Of a stretch of 6,799 nucleotides of DNA, positions 1-5,411 are shown in pieces. The notes beneath the pieces were generated by a model, which ran no database searches, was not told the DNA's origin, and saw only the letters and a list, made by a program, of their open reading frames with translations. Origin of the DNA: Candidatus Sulfopaludibacter sp. SbA3 (GTDB lineage: Bacteria; Acidobacteriota; Terriglobia; 20CM-2-55-15); contig CAMAWS010000179.1 in assembly GCA_945861845.1 (NCBI GenBank), forward strand, positions 1 to 6,799, given 5' to 3'. The position numbers were made by a program, and so were the translations under genes. Each line of letters starts with the position of its first letter. The stretch's first letter is position 1.

Positions 1-963
1 TTACGAATATGGATGCTATTGGGTGTTCTGGTGGCGCTGTTCGGCTTACCCGGCGTGGGAATGGCACAGGCGAATGACGCACCGAGCCTCGCGGGTGTCA
101 TCGACATTCACGCGCACGTGGCGCCGGAGACGAAGGCGTTAAACTTCCAGCGCGCATTCGACGCTATCGAAGCGGCGCAGATCGCCAAGATTTACGGCAT
201 GAGGGGCATAGTGCTCAAGGAGCACCACACGGAGACCGCAGGCTGGGCCTACCTGGTGTCTCAGATGGTCCCGGGCGTCGAGGTCTTCGGCGGCGTCATC
301 CTGAACCGGTATGTGGGCGGCATGAATCCCGCGGCGGTGGAGGCTATGGCTTTGTCGCGTGGAGGCCGGGGCAAAGTTGTGTATATGCCGACGATGGACG
401 CGGAATACCGCAATGAGGGCCAGCCCGGCAGGGTCCCGGTCTCGCGCAACGGACAACTGCTGCCGGAAACGCTGGAAGTCCTCAAGGTCGTGGCAAAGCA
501 TAATATTGGCTTGTCCACCGGACACGTCAGTCCGGCGGAGACTCTGATGATCATCCGAGCGGCAAAGGCTGCGGGCGTCAACAAGATCTACGTGCAGCAC
601 CCGAACCACGGCGGGCTCGTGTGGTCAATGACGCAGCTGAAGGAGGCGGTCCGTTTGGGCGCGATGATCGAGATCGTGACGAGCGGGGATGGCCTCACGG
701 GAGGACCCGCGGGCAGAGGAGTACCCGCGGTCGTTAATGCTGAGAATCCAACGATGGATTACGGGCCGCAGAAGATCGCGGATATTCGAGCGCTCGGGCC
801 GCAAAACATCATCCTGAGCACCGATCTCGGCCAACCCGCCAGGGTGAACTACGCCCAGGGCATTCAAATGGCTATGGCTGTCCTTCTAAAAGAGGGCTTC
901 AGCCAGGCCGAGATCGACATGATGACCAAGCGCAATCCCGCCCGCTTCCTCGGCCTCGAGTGA
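1..963 (+). CDS. Exported DUF6282 / amidohydrolase-superfamily metal-dependent hydrolase (5' end probably outside window)
   Basis: The protein looks like a TIM-barrel metallohydrolase of the DUF6282 type, exported to the periplasm. Numbering from the ATG at 13, it starts with a hydrophobic stretch (residues 1-19, ending GMAQA) and then shows the metal-ligand series of amidohydrolases: DIHAH (31-35, His33 and His35), Lys69 in VLKEHH, His171 in TGHVS, His196 in VQHPNH and Asp271 in STDLGQ. The order HxH, Lys, His, His, Asp fits a binuclear or mononuclear metal site. The segment VFGGVILNRYVGGMNP (91-106) is typical of DUF6282. The frame stays open to base 1 (Leu-Arg-Ile-Trp before the Met). The ATG at 13 has no Shine-Dalgarno sequence and would give a signal peptide with no positive charge, so the true start is probably upstream. 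It ends with TGA at 961-963, near the expected C-terminus RNPARFLGL. The substrate is unknown. Confidence 0.88.
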   Translation, partial: LRIWMLLGVLVALFGLPGVGMAQANDAPSLAGVIDIHAHVAPETKALNFQRAFDAIEAAQIAKIYGMRGIVLKEHHTETAGWAYLVSQMVPGVEVFGGVILNRYVGGMNPAAVEAMALSRGGRGKVVYMPTMDAEYRNEGQPGRVPVSRNGQLLPETLEVLKVVAKHNIGLSTGHVSPAETLMIIRAAKAAGVNKIYVQHPNHGGLVWSMTQLKEAVRLGAMIEIVTSGDGLTGGPAGRGVPAVVNAENPTMDYGPQKIADIRALGPQNIILSTDLGQPARVNYAQGIQMAMAVLLKEGFSQAEIDMMTKRNPARFLGLE

Positions 964-1077
964 ATCGGACGCGCCTTAACCGTTCACTCAACGACAAGGC
1001 GAATGAGGATGAGAGCTTCTGGCATTCGCCTTGATGCTGATCATTACTGCGCGGCAATTGAGATTCGGTTCTTAAGC

Positions 1078-1587
1078 ATGGAAATTCTTCCGACCATTGT
1101 TCAGGATTTTCGCACCCTGAAGGGCCTTGCAGACAAAGCCATCGCGCAGGTTCGAGATCGGGATCTCCACTGGCAGCCGGATAAGGAATCCAACAGCATT
1201 GCGGTGATCATGAAGCACATCAGCGGCAACATGATTTCGCGATGGACGGACTTCCTGACTTCCGATGGCGAAAAGCCGAACCGAAACCGCGATGCCGAAT
1301 TCGAGGACGACCAGGTTTCGCGGGAGGAGCTTCTGAAGCGATGGGAGGCTGGTTGGGATTGCCTGTTTCGCGCTTTCGACGTGCTCTCTGAAAGCGACAT
1401 CGAGAAGACCGTCTACATTCGCGCCGAGCCTTATACAGTGCTGAAAGCAATCACGTGGCAAGTCCGGCATTACAGCTATCACATCGGCCAGATTGTCTAC
1501 ATCGCCAAACATCTTCGTTCGGAAGAATGGAAGAACCTGTCCACCCCGCGTGGAAAGTCCGGAGATTACTTGCGGCGCGGACCGTAG
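1078..1587 (+). CDS. DUF1572 family DinB-like protein
   Basis: From the ATG at 1078 this gives 169 residues, the usual size for DUF1572, a branch of the DinB/YfiT four-helix-bundle superfamily. The family hallmarks are visible: HISGNMISRWTDFLTSDGEKP (from residue 47) with RNRDAEF close behind, and HYSYHIGQIVYIAKHL near the C-terminus. His47, His131 and His135 form the expected metal-binding triad. Relatives with known function are metal-dependent thiol transferases or related enzymes; the specific reaction here cannot be told. There is no signal peptide, so it is the only clearly cytoplasmic protein in the window. The frame also allows an ATG at 1003 with AAGG at 996-999, but that adds 25 residues not typical of the family. 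It follows the amidohydrolase on the same strand and converges with the propeller gene. Confidence 0.85.
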   Translation: MEILPTIVQDFRTLKGLADKAIAQVRDRDLHWQPDKESNSIAVIMKHISGNMISRWTDFLTSDGEKPNRNRDAEFEDDQVSREELLKRWEAGWDCLFRAFDVLSESDIEKTVYIRAEPYTVLKAITWQVRHYSYHIGQIVYIAKHLRSEEWKNLSTPRGKSGDYLRRGP

Positions 1588-1635
1588 AAATGTCTTAGAC
1601 GCGCTGATGGCTCTCTCTTTCCCGATTCGGTCCGC

Positions 1636-2538
1636 TTACCGGGCCTTTGTGATTTTCATGACGGTCAGCGCTGAAGCGCCGGAGGAATAAATAGAGCCGT
1701 CGGTGTCGACACCCAGCCCGTGACTCCGTGCGGTGGAAACGGAATCAATCAGTTTTCCGTTCTTCACAATGTTGACGATGCCGACATTCACGTCGCTGAT
1801 ATAGACGGTGTTGTCGGAGGTGACGACGATCCCGCCACGCGAGGGGAAAGGCCAGGTCTCGACGAATTTACCCTCCTTGTCGAAGACCGAAATGCGCTTG
1901 TTGTCGCTATCGTTCACGAGGATCCGGCCCTGGGAATCGAGGGCAACGCCGTGCGGCAGCTGAAGCTGTCCGGGCTGGGAACCTTTCACTCCCCCGATGA
2001 TTCGGACAAACTCTCCCTTACTGGAGAAATGGACGATCCTTGCATTCTGATAACCATCCGACACATAGATATCGCCGTTGGGCGCGATGGCGACGTGGTT
2101 CGGCTGGTTGAATTGATCGCGCGACGTGTTATCCCCTGCGACGCCTTTCCTGCCGAGGCTCATGAGGAGCCGACCATCAGGGCTGAACTTGTGCACCACG
2201 TGGGCGGTGGAGTCGGTCGCCCAATAAAATCCCTGTGAGTCGATCGTCACGCTGTGCGCGGTGTCAAACAGACCGGCATCTCCCCAGGCCTTCACGAATT
2301 TACCGTCACGGGAGAACAATCGAAAATGCGGCGCCACGCGCACCAGCACCAGGACGTTCCCCTTTCCATCCGCCGTGATCCACGAGGTCGAGCCATCCCA
2401 GACTCCCCCCGGAACCTGAGCCCAGTTCATGTCCACTTTGTAGTTTCCACCGGACTGCGCCGATATGCCGGGCATATCGACGAAAGCGAAGCACACCAGA
2501 AACCCTGAAAGAACACCTGCAATCGAACGATTGTTCAC
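1636..2538 (-). CDS. Exported six-bladed NHL propeller, peptidylamidoglycolate-lyase (PAL)-like
   Basis: A 300-residue protein with a signal peptide (about 1-28, ending GISAQS) and roughly six NHL-type blades; the clearest are at 94-129, 143-183, 192-229 and 234-265. Blade patterns such as HVAIAPNGDIYVSDGYQNAR and LPHGVALDSQGRILVND closely follow the lyase domain of peptidylglycine alpha-amidating monooxygenase. In that enzyme three histidines bind zinc and a DGY tyrosine is catalytic. Here His95 (AHSV), His196 (LPHG) and His273 (SHGL) plus Tyr163 are in equivalent positions, and Arg67 lies in the first blade. The arginine of the canonical DREN motif appears to be Ser211 (DSDN). The start is GTG, chosen because AGGAG sits six bases upstream. 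It is the last gene of the minus-strand operon, 48 bases after the DUF6152 gene. It may be an enzyme or a binding protein. Confidence 0.88.
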   Translation of the reverse strand: MNNRSIAGVLSGFLVCFAFVDMPGISAQSGGNYKVDMNWAQVPGGVWDGSTSWITADGKGNVLVLVRVAPHFRLFSRDGKFVKAWGDAGLFDTAHSVTIDSQGFYWATDSTAHVVHKFSPDGRLLMSLGRKGVAGDNTSRDQFNQPNHVAIAPNGDIYVSDGYQNARIVHFSSKGEFVRIIGGVKGSQPGQLQLPHGVALDSQGRILVNDSDNKRISVFDKEGKFVETWPFPSRGGIVVTSDNTVYISDVNVGIVNIVKNGKLIDSVSTARSHGLGVDTDGSIYSSGASALTVMKITKAR

Positions 2539-2544
2539 GACCGA

Positions 2545-2550
2545 TCTCCT
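2545..2550 (-). promoter_or_regulatory. Shine-Dalgarno site of the propeller gene
   Basis: On the minus strand an AGGAGA run lies six bases before GTG at 2538, within a longer AAGAAAGGAGAT stretch. It supports the GTG start in place of any later ATG. Confidence 0.7.
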
Positions 2551-2586
2551 TTCTTAAGCAGGGACGGCGCGGCGCAATCCACGAGC

Positions 2587-2964
2587 CTAGCGGCCGTAGA
2601 GGAGCAGTTCCTTGCCGTCGGCCAGTACGATGCGCTCAAGCTTGATGATTTTCTGGCGGTCGGCGAACTGATAGCCGATGCCAGTGATCACGTCACCGGG
2701 CTTCACCGTCGTCCTGGTCCAGCCGTTGCCCTCCATCCGATTGACGGCGGGGCCACCTATCTCCCATTTCTCCTTCTGTCCGCCATTGGTTTGAACCTCA
2801 AGGGTCATCATCGGATGCGGATTTCCCCACTTGAAGTCGATTATCGTGCCCTTTACGGTCACGAGTCGGTCATAGCTCACCGGCCATGTGTGATGCGCAG
2901 ATAGCGGCACCACAGCAGAGACCAGCGCAAGGATGACAAATACTGGAACAAATAAGGCTTTCAT
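2587..2964 (-). CDS. Exported DUF6152 family protein (second copy)
   Basis: From the ATG at 2964 the product is 125 residues: a signal peptide (MKALFVPVFVILALVSAVVPLSA, hydrophobic with one Lys) followed by a mature chain starting HHTWPVSYDR. It carries the DUF6152 pattern: an early His-His and aromatic, VKGTI, WGNPHPMM, a central W-G-P-VNRM stretch, GWTR, VKPGDVIT and a late L-ADGKE. The family has no established function. The KPGDxIT turn and short strands suggest a small beta-barrel, which is inference. The frame is open to an ATG at 3006, but that would put an Arg-rich extension before the signal peptide, whereas AGGAGGAG lies seven bases before the ATG at 2964. It is the third gene of the operon and a divergent paralogue of the DUF6152 gene at 3884-4291. 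Confidence 0.88.
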   Translation of the reverse strand: MKALFVPVFVILALVSAVVPLSAHHTWPVSYDRLVTVKGTIIDFKWGNPHPMMTLEVQTNGGQKEKWEIGGPAVNRMEGNGWTRTTVKPGDVITGIGYQFADRQKIIKLERIVLADGKELLLYGR

Positions 2965-2971
2965 CGTGGCT

Positions 2972-2979
2972 CTCCTCCT
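2972..2979 (-). promoter_or_regulatory. Strong Shine-Dalgarno site of the second DUF6152 gene
   Basis: AGGAGGAG on the minus strand, seven bases before the ATG at 2964. It decides the start over the in-frame ATG at 3006. Confidence 0.8.
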
Positions 2980-3096
2980 GCGAGCGATTCTAGAGCAGGT
3001 TCGCAAATACAGGAAACGCGAAAACGCTCAAATCGTCAGAGGTCGGGATGGAAGCCCGAGACACTCGATGATTTTTCGCGCCGGCTCCGTTGAGTT

Positions 3097-3894
3097 CTAC
3101 TTCTTTCCGTAGTTCTGCTTCGCCGCGGCCTCCATCAGCGCTAGCGTATCGGTGTTCGTACACATGGCTTCCATAACCTGGTCGAACGGTGCAAGGCGGT
3201 ACGTCTTCTTGCTCACCCACGGACGGATCAGGACCTTGGGATCGTCGAAGGTCTTCTCCACTTCCATCGCATTGGCGGCGATGCGGCGATACCGCTCGGT
3301 CACGCGTAGCGCGTCGGAATGGAACGAAACCACGCCCTGCGGCGAGATCCAGTTCCGATCGTTGAACGTCGTCACGTCGACGACGAGCGTGTCACCTTCC
3401 CACTTGCCGACCGAATCGCCCCAGTAGGACGGCGCCTGCAATTCACTGTGCTGCCGGCCGGCTTCGGTCGGAATAATGCGGAAGCCGTGGTACGTCTCCT
3501 GGAGGAGCACCACCAGCTTCGGCGTCTGCACCAGTTGAAAGACGTTCGTGGTCGGCGGCCCGCCGACACTGGCGATGCATCGCAGCGACGGATCGTCCTT
3601 GTCGCTCAAGGTCTTTGCCTTCTCCTTGGCCCACGGCTGATACAGCGACGCGAATGTCGATCCGACCGGGGGCTCCGGCGCGGGTCCGCTGCGTACCGCG
3701 CCCACGCGTCCGCCTTCGAGCGCCGGCTCAAAGCCCAGCCACCACACGCCTGTGAGATCGGGATGGCCGGCGGCGGCGGTCGGCACCGGACCTTCCGGCT
3801 TCCAATTCGCGTCCTGCGCAGTAATGGGCGCGGCCGTGAGCCACGCGGCAGCCGCGGCGGCGAGCACCACACAGCAGAGAGACTTACTGTGCAT
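3097..3894 (-). CDS. Exported 'WEGDTLVVD' family protein of unknown function (first copy)
   Basis: The ATG at 3894 gives 265 residues with a signal peptide (about 1-26, ending ITAQ). The mature part has GHPDLTGVWW (43-52), a single RC motif (Cys106), VFQLVQTPKLVVLLQE (118-133), a YWGDSVGKWEGDTLVVDVTTFN core (157-178), ALRVTERYRR (195-204), TFDDPKVLIRPW (215-226) and Cys245. I recognise this as a common exported family of unknown function in Acidobacteriota and some Proteobacteria, but I cannot give it a Pfam name. The alternating strand pattern suggests a beta-rich, lipocalin-like fold (inference). The two cysteines are conserved in the paralogue at 5833-6711 and could form a disulphide. Its first 11 bases overlap the end of the preceding DUF6152 gene, so translation is probably coupled. 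A longer frame reaches 4047 but only reads that gene out of frame. Confidence 0.87.
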   Translation of the reverse strand: MHSKSLCCVVLAAAAAAWLTAAPITAQDANWKPEGPVPTAAAGHPDLTGVWWLGFEPALEGGRVGAVRSGPAPEPPVGSTFASLYQPWAKEKAKTLSDKDDPSLRCIASVGGPPTTNVFQLVQTPKLVVLLQETYHGFRIIPTEAGRQHSELQAPSYWGDSVGKWEGDTLVVDVTTFNDRNWISPQGVVSFHSDALRVTERYRRIAANAMEVEKTFDDPKVLIRPWVSKKTYRLAPFDQVMEAMCTNTDTLALMEAAAKQNYGKK

Positions 3895-4291
3895 CGGCTG
3901 CTCCTTTAGGACCAACGATGTACGAACGGCCGTCTTCAAGGATGATCTCGCGCACCGCACCCATCGGCGCCGAGAGGTCCCGTGCGTGCACGCCTTTGAC
4001 GGTGACTTTGTCGCCCACTTTGATTGAGTCGCGCTTGTATCCCGCACGCATCAGCGACGTCGGCGTGTTTCCTTCGAAGCCCCAGCGCGTCACCTTCCCG
4101 CTCGCATCAGTAATATTCACGTAGAACCACGAGTGGGGATTCTCGATGCGCACTTCGGCAACTACGCCGGTGACCTGGACGGGCTTCGTTTCATCGAAGG
4201 CAGCGGCGAAGGAATGATGCGCACCAAGCTGCGCTGTGCCCATCGTGAGGCCGAGGGCAAGTAGCGCGAGCCCTGTGAGTATTCGGTTCAT
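3884..4291 (-). CDS. Exported DUF6152 family protein (first copy, operon leader)
   Basis: From the ATG at 4291 the product is 135 residues. A signal peptide (MNRILTGLALLALGLTMGTAQLGA) precedes a mature chain starting HHSFAAAFDE. DUF6152 features are clear: early His-His, PVQVTGVVAEV, ENPHSWFYVN, a W-G-FEGN stretch with TSLMRAGYKRDSIKVGDKVTVKG, and a C-terminal LEDGRSYIVGPKG. Function is unknown in the family; the mature N-terminal histidines and the Asn-Pro-His motif hint at metal binding (inference). The in-frame ATG at 4330 would lie within the inverted-repeat region and add 13 polar residues before the signal peptide, while AGGAG lies five bases before 4291. It heads the four-gene minus-strand operon, and its TAA overlaps the next gene's start. 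Confidence 0.89.
   Translation of the reverse strand: MNRILTGLALLALGLTMGTAQLGAHHSFAAAFDETKPVQVTGVVAEVRIENPHSWFYVNITDASGKVTRWGFEGNTPTSLMRAGYKRDSIKVGDKVTVKGVHARDLSAPMGAVREIILEDGRSYIVGPKGAADAQ
3901..3906 (-). promoter_or_regulatory. Shine-Dalgarno site of the first 'WEGDTLVVD' gene
   Basis: AAGGAG on the minus strand, six bases before the ATG at 3894 and lying inside the 3' end of the DUF6152 coding region. It fixes the start and is consistent with translational coupling. Confidence 0.75.
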
Positions 4292-4296
4292 AGATT

Positions 4297-4301
4297 CTCC
4301 T
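4297..4301 (-). promoter_or_regulatory. Shine-Dalgarno site of the leading DUF6152 gene
   Basis: AGGAG (within ACAGGAGAA) on the minus strand, five bases before the ATG at 4291. A perfect 7-base hairpin (4305-4311 with 4315-4321, loop CGT on the plus strand) lies immediately upstream, so the leader RNA may be structured next to the ribosome site. Confidence 0.7.
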
Positions 4302-4302
4302 G

Positions 4303-4488
4303 TTAATAGTTCGTAACTATTCAGTTTCACACCGATGAGAACTGAAAAATGATTGGTGATTAATGAGTATTGCGCTTGTCCGAGTCAACCGCTCTGCCAT
4401 TTGCCGATTTGGCGAAAGGTATTAATCACTAATCATTTTTCAATTCTCAGCTGAATCTGCGACCTCCTAAATAGTTACAATAACTTAA
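4303..4488. repeat. Long imperfect inverted repeat, MITE-like or palindromic element
   Basis: The core is two 28-base arms, 4337-4364 and 4421-4448, that are reverse complements at 26 of 28 positions (differences at 4342/4443 and 4355/4430), around a 56-base centre. Outside these, a second pair matches 11 of 12 bases: GTAACTATTCAG at 4313-4324 and its counterpart on the minus strand at 4467-4478. The outer ends both begin TTAA (4303-4306, 4485-4488). The segments between inner and outer arms (4325-4336, 4449-4466) do not pair well and differ in length. The element is AT-rich against GC-rich coding sequence and has no reading frame for a transposase. It lies between divergent genes. It could be a small non-autonomous mobile element, a REP/BIME-like repeat, or a structured leader or terminator. 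No clear target-site duplication was found. Confidence 0.7.
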
Positions 4489-4659
4489 TTGGGTGCTGAG
4501 CTGGATCCAGCTTGCATTGAACGCATTGTAGATGTTGTGCTGGGCCTGCGCAACCGTTCCGCCGCTCTCCGAGTTACGATTTGTTTCACAGCCGCCGCAT
4601 GGCATACTCCTCGCGTCATTACATGAGTGTGGAAATCCCAAAAATCGATGGATTTGAAT
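4489..4659. other. Intergenic stretch between the repeat and the decarboxylase-like gene
   Basis: No confident gene lies here. On the minus strand 4581-4489 reads as a coding-like stretch (about 31 residues, including VAQAQHNIYNAFNASW) that runs into the outer end of the inverted repeat, so it may be the tail of a decayed gene. On the plus strand a 16-codon frame, 4623-4673, overlaps the start of the next gene in another frame. The promoter of the plus-strand gene should lie here. Confidence 0.4.
4581..4608 (+). promoter_or_regulatory. Possible sigma-70-type promoter for the decarboxylase-like gene
   Basis: TTGTTT at 4581-4586 and CATACT at 4603-4608 are separated by 16 bases, weakly matching -35 and -10 consensus (3 of 6 and 4 of 6). 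The position suits a short leader for the gene starting at 4660. This is weak evidence. Confidence 0.2.
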
Positions 4660-5313
4660 ATGAGAACAACTAGACTCGGGCTCGGCTTATTTCTACTTGC
4701 AGTGGTCGGTATCGGTGCGGCACAGACAACGAATTCACTTCCGGAGGACGTCCACCCGGACTCACGCAGCCGCCTTCCGCCGGCTAAGCGTGAGGAACTG
4801 GACGAAGACGGCAAGAAGGCATATGACGCCATAGTTTCCAATCCGCGCCTGCTGGCGGGTCTTCGGGGTCCCGCAGGAATCCGTCTTTACAGCCCGAAGT
4901 CGGGCGGGGGAAACCAGTACTTGCGTTTCGAAACCGCGCTGGGCCGCCGGCTGTCCGAACTTGCAATACTGGTCACGGCGCGCGAGCTGGATCAGCAGTT
5001 CGAATGGACCACGCATGAGCCGGAAGCTCTCAAGCAGGGACTCGAACAATCGATCATCGACGTCGTGAAATATCGAAAGCCGCTCACGGGCCTCGGAGAG
5101 AAGGAATCCGCCATCATCCAGCTCGGCCGCGAAGTGTTCGGCAAACACAAAGTCAGCCCGGAAACTTTCGCGCGCGCGAAAAATTTCTTCGGCGCCAAGA
5201 CGATGATCGACCTGGCATCCTTGATGGGCGATTTCGCTTCGACGGCCGTTCTGCTGACGACATTCGACCAGCAGATACAGCCCGATCAGGAAACGCTTTT
5301 GCCGATTCCCTGA
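4660..5313 (+). CDS. Exported carboxymuconolactone decarboxylase-like protein lacking the redox cysteines
   Basis: A 217-residue product with a signal peptide (MRTTRLGLGLFLLAVVGIGAAQ) and a carboxymuconolactone-decarboxylase/AhpD-like domain at about 85-205. The core reads RLSELAILVTARELDQQFEWTTHEPEALKQGL (98-129), with Glu115 and His119, followed by YRKPLTGLGEKESAIIQLGREVF, typical of the helical repeat. AhpD peroxidases need a CxxC pair next to this histidine; here there is no cysteine at all in the protein, so a peroxidase role is unlikely and a decarboxylase or lactonase-type role, or a non-redox role, is more plausible. Start choice is uncertain: GTG at 4627, ATG at 4648 or ATG at 4660. 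I chose 4660 because it puts Arg residues directly before the hydrophobic core; no strong Shine-Dalgarno site decides it. Most family members are cytoplasmic, so export is notable. Confidence 0.85.
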   Translation: MRTTRLGLGLFLLAVVGIGAAQTTNSLPEDVHPDSRSRLPPAKREELDEDGKKAYDAIVSNPRLLAGLRGPAGIRLYSPKSGGGNQYLRFETALGRRLSELAILVTARELDQQFEWTTHEPEALKQGLEQSIIDVVKYRKPLTGLGEKESAIIQLGREVFGKHKVSPETFARAKNFFGAKTMIDLASLMGDFASTAVLLTTFDQQIQPDQETLLPIP

Positions 5314-5411
5314 GGTAAGCGTTCCGTCTTGTTGATTTGTGGTCTTGGCGTTGGTCGAGCACGCCTGAAAATCGACGAGATTTGCCTCAACTTGACAATA
5401 ACGATCGGACG

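Noticed and set aside
139..609. 156-codon minus-strand frame opposite the amidohydrolase
   Set aside because: Arg- and His-rich antisense shadow; the plus-strand frame has all metal ligands of its family.
1720..2238. 172-codon plus-strand frame opposite the propeller gene
   Set aside because: It is a mirror of the NHL blades: its Asp- and Val-rich composition arises from the antisense of Gly/Asp-rich blades, with no motif of its own.
3043..3059. Hairpin TCGGG-(7)-CCCGA between the first 'WEGDTLVVD' gene and the second DUF6152 gene, considered as a terminator
   Set aside because: The stem is only five pairs and no U-rich tract follows it on the minus strand, so termination is not supported.
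3319..3909. Long open frame (196 codons) on the plus strand opposite the first 'WEGDTLVVD' gene
   Set aside because: It is rich in Arg and His with no domain pattern, as expected from the antisense of a GC-rich gene, and the minus-strand gene has clear family motifs, signal peptide and ribosome site.
4365..4420. A functional tRNA gene in the centre of the inverted repeat
   Set aside because: Only a D-arm-like stretch is present; there is no acceptor stem, no proper anticodon loop with T33 and no T-arm.
4623..4673. 16-codon frame starting ATG at 4623 and overlapping the start of the decarboxylase-like gene
   Set aside because: No Shine-Dalgarno sequence and no recognisable peptide; an overlap of this size is expected by chance, though a leader-peptide role cannot be excluded.
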